Shown one piece after another: positions 22,412-33,581 of a DNA stretch of 64,000 bases. The stretch is from Lactarius indigo. Lineage: Eukaryota; Basidiomycota; Agaricomycetes; Russulales; Russulaceae. Both the position numbers and the translations under genes were made by a program. Position 1 is the first letter of the stretch, and the number at the start of each line of letters is the position of its first letter. Location: assembly GCA_025766275.1 (NCBI GenBank), contig JAFKAC010000075.1, forward strand, positions 229,030-293,029. The letters run 5' to 3'. Under the pieces are notes generated by a model, which saw only the letters and a list, made by a program, of their open reading frames with translations, was not told where the DNA came from and did no database searches.

Positions 22412-24995
22412 TACGAGGTTCCCGCGCAAGTGTTGTTCCATGACCTTCCGATAGAACCGATCTACACTCTCGGCCTGGACGACCCGTCTTCATGGGTCGT
22501 GCGCCCTCGTGAAGCGCTCTACGACCTAAATAATATCCAGCTTGGTGTCTTGTCTGGCGACGAGCGTCAACGCGGCATGGGGGCCGTTTTCGGGCTCGAC
22601 TATATCATCGTCGGCGGACACGCTCGCAAAAGGGGCACGAATTCCCCCCTGCGCTGCGTGCAGCTACAACTCACAGGTCACCACGGCGGGCTGATCGACG
22701 ACACCCTCGCCGTGGGGAACCTAGGCTGCCTGCAGTTCAAGCCGGGCGTGTACCACCTCAAGATACGGGAGGGACGCGGGCGTGAGGTGTTCTGGCTAGA
22801 AAGTGCGGGCAATGAGGGATGGCTCAGTCCTCCTGTTGAGGAGGCGGTCAACGAAGTGACGGTCACGAGCTTCGAGGGCCTGATGTTGTATCCGCGCCTA
22901 GCGCGTCTTCCAGGCCAGGAGTGTTGGAATGTTCAGCCACACACGACGCACCAGCGTCGGACAGTCTCGGGCCGGCTGGACCGGCAACACATGAACGCGT
23001 TAGGTCGAGCTCAGTTGATTGATCGCGGACTCAAAACTTACTCTATAAAACAATTTTCCCTTACACAAATACTTCGCAGCTCACGTAGTACAACCTCAGC
23101 CTTTTCTTCCAAACGGCTGAGGTTAGTAGTTTACTCTATTCCGTCTTATGGTACTTTTACTTACTGTGTACTTAGTCGCGCATTCTCGCGCTCCTACAGG
23201 TAGTTACACAATATTACTAAGCCTTTTCTCCCAAACGGCTGAGTCGCGCATTCTCGCGCTCCTACAAGGAGTTCGTCGATGTTCTTGAGGACCCCGAAGA
23301 GGAAGAACGGCGGCCCAGCGGAATCGTCGATAATATCGTTTCGCGGTGAGCTGCCACCTTGTTTCGTCCTGTCAAGTGAGTCGAGCTGATACCTGGGTTA
23401 GCATTTTGTCGACATTCAAGCCATCGGGAAGCAAGGCGGAGACAGGTGTGTCGACGCAAAGACACGCCGAGATTAATATGTTCACCGTGGCGTCGGGTTT
23501 TCTGTATGAGGTAAACTCAGCGCAAAGACTAACCCACGCGGCCTGCAGCTCACGTATTTTGCAGAGATTTGCGTCGATCATGATCCTAAGTGTTCTGCGC
23601 AACACAGAGCACACTGTGAAGTTCTGGTTCATCGAGAATTTCCTGTCGCCATCCTTCCTAGTACGATTCCCATCCACTGTCTGATGGAGAGCAGCCTTAC
23701 CATCTTGCGCAGGAATTTAACCCTCAATTCGCCGAGGAATATGGTTTCCAGTATGAGCTCGTCACGTACAAGCGGCCGGCGTGGTTGAGACAACAACGCA
23801 AAAAGCAACGGATCATCTGGGCATACAAGATTCTTCCTCGACGTTCTATTCCCGATGGACCTCGACAAGGTGATCTTTGTCGACGCGGACCAGATTGTAC
23901 GCGCAGACTTGAAGGAACTGATTGACCTCGACTAGCACGAAGCACCTTATGGCTATACCCCGATGGGCGACGATAACGAGGAGATGGAAGGCTTCCGGTT
24001 CTTGAAAACGCGATATTGGGAGCAGCTCCTACGAGAGCGTCCCTACCACATTAGGTGATAACCTTTTTTTTTTGGAGGGGAAGGAGGAGTTGGGGCCCTT
24101 TCCCGGTGAGTGCCGATTACTGATTGATTGGCTCCGCAACGCACTGTATGTTGTGGACTTGGTTTGGTTCCGCCAGATGCCTGCCGGGGTACGTGGAGTC
24201 CCCTCTCCTTGTCTTCGCCTTGTGAACACCACACTTCGCTCTCTAGAATATCCTGCGCAACAACTTTCGGCCGACCCCAATTCGCTTGCTAACCTTGATC
24301 AAGGTACGCTCATCTCATTCGTGAATTAAAGTAAACTCGCAATGGCGCCTACTGCCTGTCACAGACCTTCCAAACAACCTGCAAGGACACGTTCCTATAG
24401 TGAGTCCAAGGCCATTTGACTGTTGTTGGGATCGCCTATACGTTCAGAGTTCTCTCTACATGAAGACTGGCTATGGGTAGGTTTCTTTCATGTATTTCTA
24501 GTATGACGCTGCGGTAACACAAACTTTTCCCTTAGTGTGAAACGTGGTGTGAGTCAGGAGGGAGTTCGCGGCGAGTTAGAGGTCCTATGCTAACAGTCAC
24601 TTAGGTAGCAGGGACAGCCTGGATCGTGCCAAGACCATCGATCTCTGCCTAAATTCTCTAGCGGTTAGCACACCCCTTCCCTTCCTTCAAACAGCCTTCT
24701 TCAGCTAATAATCCAGCCTCTACACCTATAGAAAGAACCGAAGCTTGCGCGAGCTCGTTAGATCCGCGAATGGGAGCTGCACGATACCGAGATTGCACGC
24801 TTTACACGGAGACTGGCGAACGAGGGTCGCATTCATGCGAGCGCCGCTGCTGCGGACATGAACGAGCTCGCCAAGGCTGGGGCCATCCCTGTCCCCAATC
24901 CCGCAGAAGAGATAATGGAGGGCCGCGTTGCGGGCGAGGAGGAAGGCGCGGACAAGAGCGAAGTGCCCGCTGGACCCATCCGGGATGAGCTGTAG
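22412..24995 (+). pseudogene. UGGT C-terminal fragment (UDP-glucose:glycoprotein glucosyltransferase)
   Basis: Starts after a splice acceptor and covers the end of the folding-sensor region plus the glucosyltransferase domain: [105 protein letters not shown]. It ends IRDEL*, an ER-retention type tetrapeptide RDEL, fitting the ER lumen site of this quality-control enzyme. Damage: a 1-nt loss near 23830, TAG at 23933-23935, short insertions near 23080-23270 and 24055-24150, and further frame breaks. The N-terminal two thirds are missing here; much of it lies at 29245-39520. Confidence 0.88.
23085..23268. repeat. short repeats inserted in the UGGT fragment
   Basis: CCAAACGGCTGAG occurs at about 23109 and 23231. 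GTCGCGCATTCTCGCGCTCC occurs at about 23175 and 23244. The first copy is also part of a short hairpin (CCTCAGCC..GGCTGAGG). The block interrupts the UGGT frame and looks like a small duplicated insertion. Confidence 0.6.
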
Positions 24996-27169
24996 TCGTG
25001 ACAGACAGCAGTTCTGAATATGGGATTTAGTAGAGCAACTTAGATTGTCCTGTATTCAAAGTAGCTGGACGCGAGCACTAAATAGAGACAGTTTCGCTAT
25101 ACGTCATGGAGGTGGCACCAATTTGCTGAACTTCTGCGCGCAGTCACATCCAAAATGAAGGTAGCAAGGAGTATGCGAAGTAAATTATCTGTATCGCCCT
25201 TAGTATCGCCGGCAAAAACCAAACTGTAAGAGCCTGTCTGGCGCAAAATGACCCGTTTCGTCCAATTCTTACCTCACTCACGACACGTGACTTGATGTCT
25301 TTCTTGACGTGCCTCGTCCATGACCACGAGCCAGAATTCAGAAGAAGTCTGTTGAGCGATGAGTTATGTCTAGATCTAGATCTAGATCTCGCTTCCATCT
25401 CAGATGGCATTTTTAGGACGACCACCGGCGATATGACGCCCTACCCAGTGGGTCTTCTAGAGGAATATCAAGTCTGGAGATTTTACCGCGAGATCCGACG
25501 GCGCTTTGTTGACAATCAGAATCAGGCCTTCTTTATCGCAGAAGAAATTGGTGTTTGTTACAGCAGAGAGACTCGTTGAAAAGGTTAACAGACCAACGAC
25601 CGCGTCTGATACAGCGTTCGCCATACGCTGGACCTGCCTTTCACTAGTGGTTATTCAGGGAATGCTGGGTAGCAACCGGTTGCAAGTGCTCGTTGGGTAT
25701 GCGGTGAACCGACAGACGGGCATTCAGTCTGAATCTAGTGCACCCAATGAGGCACGCTCATAGGATCGACGAATGTCTCAAGATGGCATGGGAACGCGTT
25801 GAGGAACTCCGTCGAGCATTCTAACCCCGGGCCAAGAAGACCAGGGAGCAAGTCGAACAAATCCTACTAACTGGACCCACCAACAACAAATTTCAAAGCG
25901 GGAGCGCATTAATGCCGAAGCCGGCAGCATGCAGGGCGTTGGCTAGCAGATCTCTGCTTACAGTATTAGCGCGTAATGAATGATGCCACTCACAGGTTAA
26001 TTCAGCAACTCCCCGGCGTATCATTCGACAAGCCATGCCGATCTGAATCCTTCCTGATAAGCGACATTTCAGTATGCCAGCCACAGACAGTGCCCCAGTC
26101 ACTCCCCAATTGACATTTCCGGGACGAGTCCAAGCGTTGGTCGAACTTGGCTTTAAGCTTCGTGAAGTCCTGAATGGTCATGTTGCCGAGGGATACGAGT
26201 AAGTGATTGAAAGCTTGAAACCCACCGACTAAGTCCCCATTTCTCTGCGCCGGCCCAATGGCTTGGTGGGATGGCAGCTGTGGCACCTGCGAGATCCACG
26301 TGACGGCGGTGGTCTTGAGTTCCATTTACTTCCATTGATATCTTCACGAATCGAATGGCGTCTTCTGTGTCGGCATCTTCGAGATTATGATGTCCCACTA
26401 GATGGAGGGCAGGGAATCGCCCGGGATGCAATGCATCCTCCTTGATATCATTTGCGACCTGATTTTCTTAGGCCGTGGGATCTTCTCGGACTTTTCATAT
26501 CCGGAATCTATGGCGGCCTTGCTCGTTGTGGTAGGTGATATGTTTCAAGGATATGTGCGCTCAGACGAGGATATCCGCGAGACAGTGCGAGAAATCGAGA
26601 GCACCGGCCTAGACGAGGATATCAGCGATGCTGTCCGGGAGATTGAGAGCGCAAACCGAATCCAAATGGACGGGAGGGAACTACAGGGATGGGTGCCTTC
26701 CGTAGTAGCCTTGCGCACCTCGATCCCGTCGTTGCAGAATTCGTAGGCACGAGGCAAGTACACGGTCACGAGCACAACGCAAGTTTATGACGTTTGCGGC
26801 GCGGGTTTGGAGTCACGCCCAAAGGCCTATGTATTTTTGCAAATGTTGCCATAGCATTATCACCTCAGCTCTCACGACCTGAGCCTGACTTGCGCAGCTG
26901 CTGCCTTCTCCGCAGAAGCAAATCGCACCTTGCGCACGTTGACCAAGTCCCTTGCACTGCCGCCGCCCTGATCCTGTTTCGACTTTTTAAATGGCGAGCC
27001 ACCGGGCGTGCCATTTCTTATTTTTTTGATGAGATTCGCATCTTCTACGCGCCAGCGGACTTTTCAATTGGTTCGAGCTGGGGGTGAGTGGCACTGTATG
27101 AATATAGGGGGTGTAGTGAACGCGTGAGAGTAAGGTGGGAGGCGTACGGTACATTACATTTCACCTGGC
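24996..27169. other. no recognisable gene; weak open frames
   Basis: Frames of 60-115 codons occur, such as 25292-25579 and 26402-26746. The latter contains two similar units, DEDIRETVREIES and DEDISDAVREIES. There is a TCTAGA microsatellite near 25367-25390. No family is recognised; these may be scraps of decayed genes. Confidence 0.4.
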
Positions 27170-27715
27170 CTAGCTTTTCTCGCTGTCAAGCACGGGGCCG
27201 AACTTGCCCAGGTTCGTCGTGCTCATACGTGTCGTAGCGAGAGTGTGATCAACATACCGCTTACGGTTGACCTATGGGCCAGCGGCCATCGCCGTCGTCC
27301 ACCCCTGCTCAACCCGGGCGAGATTCCGCAGGTGCTGGGGCTCGTTCTTCACCAGCGCTCCTCCCACTCCGCCCGTGCCTCCTTGGATGGGTCATAACCC
27401 GCATCTAGTAGAAGCCAACCCAACATCGTCATGGCATTTCAGCTCCCGCCCGGCAAACACAAAAAAAGGGGGCGCACCAGTGTTGGCAGGCACCTCGTGT
27501 AATTATTGTGTCTCCTCGTCCCTGTTCTTCCCCTTCCACCCCTAGCGCGGTACCTACGCCTGGCGTTCGTCATCCCAGACTTTCTTGCCCTGCTGCTTCG
27601 GGTTGATGCCCTTCTCGCGCGCGAACAGTTGCCATTTTATCAGGGGCTTGGGCTTGAGGGGCTTAGCGTGTGGGAGCTGCGTCATGGGCGGTGGGAGCAG
27701 CGAGCTACATGAGCG
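27170..27715 (-). pseudogene. RRS1-type ribosome biogenesis factor, remnant
   Basis: The minus strand reads LPPPMTQLPHAKPLKPKPLI, KWQLFAREKGINPK, KKVWDDERQA*VPR*GWKGKNRDEETQ*LHEVPANT, then LVKNEPQHLRNLARVEQ and TLATTRMSTTNLGKFGPVL. That is the signature of Rrs1, which loads 5S RNP proteins during large-subunit assembly. Three in-frame stops (TAG, TAG, TAA) stand where the family has tryptophans or similar (WVPRWGW). The N-terminal part is missing. Clearly dead. Confidence 0.85.
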
Positions 27716-28379
27716 GACCCTCGCATGGAAGGAGGGTCGGCAGGCTGAATAGTGCCCCATGGAGAAGCTAGGTTCCGCCCTGTGCAGTGGACTGGAAATA
27801 CACTTCGCGATCGTGGTTGTATTTTTTTAGTGGTCGAATTTTGGAAAACAAGAAAGCGGGACATACTCATGAATTTCTTTGTCGAATGCGCTTGGGCCGG
27901 TGACAGTCAAGAGGCTGCGTCACTAGGAAATCAAAGGCACGATCATGGCAGGACGGACGTGGTTCGGTGTCGATATATGTGGTCGTGGCGGCTGTCAAGG
28001 TCTCGCTCCAGTGGGCGGAGAACGCGGTCATGTGATGGTTTGTGGTATAATTGCTCACATAATAAACGCGCATAGGTACTGGACCTTATACTTGCTCAAC
28101 AGCGCACAAGTCGGCCAGCAAGTCGTGATTATTCTTTCTAGTTGTCTCTGGTGTCAGGCATCTGTGACAAATGAACGCTCATCTCCATCACACTCGTCTC
28201 GCTCCGATTTCTCCACCTACCACCTCAACGACCACCCATTGATGCAACCCCCTTATCTAACGCTATCAATAACCACCTCCTGAGGTCCCACCAAAGCTAA
28301 CGTCCCATGAAAAGAAACCATCTCCTTCTCTGCTTTTCCAGAATGCCAAAGTTTAGCCCCCTTCCCCACCCCAAGTCAT
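27716..28379. other. no clear gene
   Basis: Spacer between the RRS1 remnant (minus) and the Polo kinase fragment (plus). Nothing coding is recognised. Confidence 0.4.
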
Positions 28380-29160
28380 TCAAGACGAGGCGGGTTCCCT
28401 GCGATATCAAAGAATGTCTTTCCTTGGAGAAGTAAGCACCTACCTACCTCTACCCTCTCTGGACCTATCATAACCTTACAGAGCGGCTTCGCTAGAGTGT
28501 ACCAAGTCAGAGAATCCCGCAATAACTACCTTGCCTGTAAGGTCGCGACGGAGAGCTCGCTCAAGACCAAGAAAGCTAAAACCAAGGTGCGTGCTAACTG
28601 TACCCGGCCTTGATCTCAATATCAAACACATTCCGGCTTTACGCAGAGATCAAAATCCACAAGGCGTTAGACCACCTCAACTTCGTCCAGTTCATTGGTT
28701 GCTTTGAGGACGACGAGAACGCATACATGACCCTTGAGCTTTGTCCCACAGCTCTCTCATGGGCATGCTCCACCGTCGTCGCGTCTTCACAGAGCCAGAG
28801 GCACGGTTCTTCATGGTGCAACTCATTGGTGCCTGCCACCATATGCACACCCACCAGGTCATCCACCGCTACCTTAAGCTCGGCAGTCTTTTCCTTAACG
28901 CGGGCATGAGCATCAAAGCTGGCGATTTTGGTCTGGCCGCGCTTATCGAGAGCCCCGGGGAGCGAAAGAAGACCATCTGCGGCACGCCCAACTATTGTGC
29001 CGGAGGTATTGTTCGGCACTGCGAGCGGACACAGTTTGAAGTTGACATCTGGTCGATCGGTGTCATTCTCTACACATTCATCCTCGGCCGCCCTCCATTC
29101 CAAACTAAAGACGTCAAAGAGGTCTTCGTGAGTCGTCAACCTCTCTCCAGGTTTCTGCTC
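28380..29160 (+). pseudogene. Polo-like kinase, N-terminal kinase-domain fragment
   Basis: Split by short introns, the sequence reads GFARVYQVRESRNN, ACKVATESSLKTKKAKTK, EIKIHKALDHLNFVQFIGCF, DDENAYMTLELCP, then in a shifted frame SLMGMLHRRRVFTEPEARFF, CHHMHTHQVIHRYLKLGS, KAGDFGLAALIESPGERKKT and PPFQTKDVKEVF. These are Plk signatures. The catalytic-loop HRD is HRY and the APE segment is lost, so it is catalytically dead as well as frameshifted (near 28748). The polo-box region is absent; UGGT sequence follows instead. Polo kinase controls mitotic entry and cytokinesis. Confidence 0.88.
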
Positions 29161-29244
29161 TTGCGGTGCTCACGTTGCAGTGCCAGTGAACCATTTCCGA
29201 AGCCCCACATGCTCGCTTTCAATCGCATATATCCCACGCCCGGT

Positions 29245-31329
29245 CAGGCTCTGAGTAGTCCACCGCGCACTGCCGTCCTCTATGCCTCTTTCCAATCCAC
29301 CAATTTCTGACGGTACCACTCACACCTCCTACGGCCGTCCAGTGGTCCCACTCCGAGAGTCCAATACATCTTAAGACCCACCCTTCCTGACGATGTAGTA
29401 AGGGAAGGGGGCTATCTCTCTGGCTACGGCGTCACGCCGGACTTGAAAAACATGGACTATCTCACCCTCGACGATAGACGGTCCCGCAGCAGAAGTACTT
29501 TTTGGTGTCGTTCTCCCTTACGACTTCTCACGCTGACCGGCACTAGACCCCACATCAGAAGGCGCCCAGACAGTATATGCCGATGATGCAAGAAGGCGAT
29601 TTAGATAGCGCCCTCCTCCTTCTAGAACAACACCCCTTCAGCACGACCTTGAACACCGGCGAGCCTCTAAAAAAGACGAGATAGCTCGTAAGCATCCCGC
29701 CATTTCCCCCGCCGCGATCCGTCGCGTCCCTGCTGACCTTTTCGTGCAAGAGATTGGTATTCTTGCTACTCAGCTGGTCTTCGAATCACCGACCCCGCTC
29801 CAAACATTAAAACACCCGGTACATGGCTTCCCAAGATACGCGACTTCTCTCACCCGACGCATTGCGTCGCAGCCCGGCCTCCTAGAGGAAGTCTCTTCCA
29901 ATTCTTACAAGATTCGCCCTGGCGTGAGCGCGGTCTGGTTGAACGGGGTGCCTGTTTCCCCAGACGAGATGAACCCGTACAGGTAATGCCCCACCCCTCC
30001 CCTCTTTTCACTGTTCCTCACATCCGACTGATGCCACTCATAACCTCCCGAAGCCTTCTTCGTCTAGTACACAAGGAAAGAGATCTTATGCTCTCCTTGA
30101 TGTCCCTTGGCCTCCTACCTGGAGAAGCGTTTGACCTCGTCACCCATCCCTCATTTGGCACTTCTTCACCGAGAGCCGACGCCACAGGTGGCCTTTTCGA
30201 TTCCAGCGAGCGTCCGTAAGATGGAAATCCTATCTTCTGGTGGAATGACGAAAGATAGCCGGTGAGTGGCCTAGTTCTTACTATGCCTAGCCTTCTCACT
30301 CCCGCACAGCTACGCACGCTGGCAGCCATCCTTACATGCAGTAAGTCCACCTTTTGCGTTCTTTTTGTGCGTCACTGACCGAACGAAGCTCTTGCACCCG
30401 ATGTATCCAGGTCAAGCGCCCACCATCCGTCGCAACATGTTCAACGTCGCGTTCATGCTCGACCTGTCTCGACCAGCAAGCCTGCACTTCATTGCGAACA
30501 CGGTCTCGATGCTCATCCAGCACTCCTACCCGATTCGCCTTGGAGCTGTTCCCATCGTTGAGACGGAAGAGGGCGCAAGGATGGCCAGGGTGCTCTACTA
30601 CTTGGAGAAGAAATACGGGCGTGTTGCGACTATGCAATTCTTCGGTGCTGTGCGTGGACCATACTTACGACTTTTACCCCGGCTCATTATTCTACGTCAG
30701 ATTCTGGATCTACAGGACAGGGGAGAGCCAGAATTGGACTGGTCCCACGTGCAGAGGCAATTCGACGCGCTCGTTGGGAGCGAGGAAATCAAAGGAGGAG
30801 AGGAATTGTCATTTGATGTTCTGGCCGGCCACACTTCTGAATTTTTCGAAGTGAGGATCAACAAGGCTCGCGCGTATGCACAACGGCGGGGTACAGACGT
30901 GGCCTCGTCACCTAACGGCCACACATTTATCAGTGGAAAGTATTACGTGCTCAATGACGTACGCCCAGCCCCTGCCCCGTCTCCCAAGCTCCATCCCATT
31001 GCCGATGGGGGCAGAACTTTCTTAACCCGCTGCAAACCAGTGTCGGGCAGGCTCTTCAGTATTTCCAAGAGAAGGTCACCGCTTTGTTACTGCGCCCAGT
31101 TGGCATCTGATGAACTGCTTTTTTGTTAGATCTATGCGGGTGCAATTACGGATGATCAGGCGGACGACATTAAGAATCATTTCTACGATTTGCCTACCAC
31201 TATGAAGGGGCGCAATTGCCACATCGTCCCACTGGGCGGCGTGCGCGTGATTATTCTCTCCGACTTGCACAAGCAGACTGGACTGCGCGTCTCTTATACC
31301 CTGGCGAGTCGGCCCCCAACCTCAGCTCC
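29245..31329 (+). pseudogene. UGGT N-terminal and central fragment, part 1
   Basis: Follows the Plk fragment without a gap. It reads TAVLYASFQSTNF, GGYLSGYGVTPDLKNMDYL, ILATQLVFESPTPLQTLKHP, AVWLNGVPVSPDEMNPY, then (intron about 29984-30053) SLLRLVHKERDLMLSLMSLG, MYPGQAPTIRRNMFNVAFML, PIRLGAVPIVETEEGARMAR, KARAYAQRRGTDVASSPNGH and YAGAITDDQADDIKNHFYDL: thioredoxin-like UGGT sensor domains in family order. Stops and frameshifts include TAA at 30217-30219. Retrotransposon copy B interrupts it at 31329/39205. Confidence 0.9.
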
Positions 31330-31898
31330 TGTTACGATTTTCTTGGACTCGTCTCTTTTCCTTACCATTATTCCCTTCCCACACTATACGAGCCCTGTAC
31401 GACCACGCGGACATTACGATTACCTGGTTTCCATCACGCACCTTGCTTATCGACGTTCTCTTCTGATAAAGCTTGATATGTGCTAGTTTCCGACCTGTTC
31501 CCTCTCACGCGCGGCCCCGCGTGATTCTCCTTTATCCTCGATATAGCCCTGCCTTGTTCCCTATATGTCCCCTCCTTTCTTCCTCGGATGGGCGATGGCG
31601 CCATCTGTTTGTAACGACCATACAGTGCGACTGCTATTTAACCCTAGTCATACCTAGCTTGTACGGTAGACTAGACTTCTTGTGTAATACTACACTCGTC
31701 TACGCAGAGTCTCCTTGTTCCCCGATCCTCGTCTTCGCTAGGCCTTCGAGTCTTAGCTTTCCTCTACAGTCCAAGTGACGTACGTCCTTGTGACTCTTGT
31801 GCATCATCCTTACTGAAGTCGAGCCTTTGAGCTTTGACTACCGAGTGACAGACTGACTCAGTACAGGTCATACTCAACGCCCCTGTAGTGGCGTTACA
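31330..31898 (+). repeat. 5' LTR of copy B
   Basis: TGTTACG..CGTTACA, 569 bp. It drives transcription: TATTTAA at 31635-31641 and a predicted start at 31668. Confidence 0.97.
31635..31678 (+). promoter_or_regulatory. TATA box and predicted transcript start of copy B
   Basis: TATTTAA (31635-31641), then AGACTAGACTT (31668-31678) 33 nt downstream. The start is inferred because these 11 nt are the exact complement of the primer-binding site at 31901-31911, and because copy C shows the same spacing with a different 11-mer. Confidence 0.7.
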
Positions 31899-31900
31899 TT

Positions 31901-31911
31901 AAGTCTAGTCT
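31901..31911 (+). other. self-priming primer-binding site of copy B
   Basis: AAGTCTAGTCT, starting 2 nt after the 5' LTR. It is the perfect reverse complement of the 11 nt at 31668-31678. This fits Tf1-type self-priming, where the mRNA 5' end folds back and is cleaved to prime minus-strand synthesis, rather than a tRNA primer. Confidence 0.8.
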
Positions 31912-31916
31912 CCACA

Positions 31917-33581
31917 GTGGCTCTCACCAGCCGAAGCCGAACACAGTTCGTCAAAGAGTACCTGGAGCGGCATCCTCACGACGACCTAAGACCCTCTATC
32001 AAAGGAACCGCTCTTTGGAGGAACACTCCACACGACGAAGGGTACTACGTCTACGACCCCGATAAACTTACGTACGAACCAATCGAGTACATTGAAGATC
32101 AACACATCTGGGCCTACGTTGCCTACTCCGATTCAAAACACTCCTGGTACTCCTATAAACCCGTCCCTTCACACCTAGGCCTAGGACCAGGAAAAGGACA
32201 AATCAGCGCCATCGAAGCTGACTCCGACATCGAAGAGCCATCTTCCGAACCCGACTTAGACAACCCAACACTTACACCTACCATCCAACGACCTGTGGAC
32301 TTCGCATCGTATGCCAACATGTCCACCACCCAACTCTCCACCACCCTCACCTCCTCACAACCAGCCGCAGGGTCCTCGACAGCGAATCCTGCAAGTAGTG
32401 GAGGACATCTTGTGGGAGGAAGTATGTCGGCAAGCGGAGGAGGCACTGCGGGAGGCACAGGAAGCCATCATGGAGGCGGTGCGCCTGGAAGTGGAGGCGG
32501 TGCGCCTGGAGGTGGAGGCGGTGCGCCTGGAGGCGGAGGCGGCGCGCCTGGAGGTGGAGGCGGCGGAGCAGCAGCAGGCCCCGCCGCTGGAGGACCCCCC
32601 CCACCAAACGGACGACTCGGAGGGAATCCCCCACCAGAATTCACTGGGGATCGAGAAGCCAGCAGAGCCTTCCTAAACGCCTTCGCACTTTACCGAGGGA
32701 TGAACCCGAATGTCCAACAATTGACCCTCCCTTATTCACGCGCCATGACCCTTCTCTCGTATATCCGAGGGCCATTAGTAGACGATTGGGTCGAAGAACA
32801 GATACAATGGCTAGCCGACCAATTGGCAGGAGGAGTAGCCATGAACGCCGAAAACCTATGGAACACTATCGAAACCAGGTTCATCCAGGCGTACACTGAT
32901 ACCACCCAACAACAAAAAGCCCGCCACGCCATTCAAAACTTACGAATGGACAAAGAAGACATCGACACCTACATAGCCAAGTTTTCTAACTTGGCCAACA
33001 AGGCAGGATACAACAAAGACGAGGCCACTACCCTAGAAATTTTCCAGAAAGGCCTCCCAAATGCGCTAGTCATAAACGCAATCAAGTTCCACCACCCCGT
33101 AGACTGGGACGATTGGAAAACGGCGGTCACACTGCAGCAAGCGGAATACCTCCTCCTCAAAGATAGGCTCACCAAAGGAAGAACAGACAAAAAGGGAGGA
33201 GCTTCCCGCGACCAATGGCTGAACGCCCTCAACAAAACCAGGGACCCAAACGCAATGGACGTCAGCCGAACTCGCGCTAGGGCAGCAATGACGGAGGACG
33301 AAAAGAAGCTACTCCAGAAAGAAGGAAGATGCTTCCGATGCCGAGGACAGGGGCACATCTCTAGATTCTGTCCTCAAAAAACCACTACCTCCATCAAAGC
33401 AGCAGGAACAAATGACCCCGCTCCAACCACCGCCACTATCTCCATGACCGCATCACGTCCCCTTTCCAACGAGGAACAAGCCGATGCCCAAGTAGCAGCT
33501 TTGTTCGCCCAAACCCCGGAAGTACGAGAGTTAATGGTGGATAAACTCTTCGGACAAAAGAAGGATTTTCTGAACGCTTGA
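31917..33581 (+). CDS. gag: Gag of copy B, probable non-AUG start
   Basis: About 554 residues. The frame opens just after the primer-binding site at GTG (31917). No ATG occurs in any frame from the predicted mRNA start to about 32308, yet the N-terminal region resembles copy C Gag (ALWRNTPHDEGYYV versus ARWRDRGDETGYFV), so it is probably translated. There follow a Gly/Ala-rich linker (about residues 165-235), a capsid-like helical region (about 245-430) and one zinc knuckle, CFRCRGQGHISRFC. Gag forms the virus-like particle. It ends TGA at 33579-33581, overlapping pol. Confidence 0.9.
   Translation: MALTSRSRTQFVKEYLERHPHDDLRPSIKGTALWRNTPHDEGYYVYDPDKLTYEPIEYIEDQHIWAYVAYSDSKHSWYSYKPVPSHLGLGPGKGQISAIEADSDIEEPSSEPDLDNPTLTPTIQRPVDFASYANMSTTQLSTTLTSSQPAAGSSTANPASSGGHLVGGSMSASGGGTAGGTGSHHGGGAPGSGGGAPGGGGGAPGGGGGAPGGGGGGAAAGPAAGGPPPPNGRLGGNPPPEFTGDREASRAFLNAFALYRGMNPNVQQLTLPYSRAMTLLSYIRGPLVDDWVEEQIQWLADQLAGGVAMNAENLWNTIETRFIQAYTDTTQQQKARHAIQNLRMDKEDIDTYIAKFSNLANKAGYNKDEATTLEIFQKGLPNALVINAIKFHHPVDWDDWKTAVTLQQAEYLLLKDRLTKGRTDKKGGASRDQWLNALNKTRDPNAMDVSRTRARAAMTEDEKKLLQKEGRCFRCRGQGHISRFCPQKTTTSIKAAGTNDPAPTTATISMTASRPLSNEEQADAQVAALFAQTPEVRELMVDKLFGQKKDFLNA

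Noticed and set aside
31899..31916. tRNA-type primer-binding site after the LTR
   Set aside because: No TGG-start match as expected for a tRNA 3' CCA end; the sequence instead matches the element's own leader.
32311..32676. Plus-strand frame of Glu/Ala/Arg repeats inside gag
   Set aside because: Alternate frame of the Gly-rich linker repeats of Gag.
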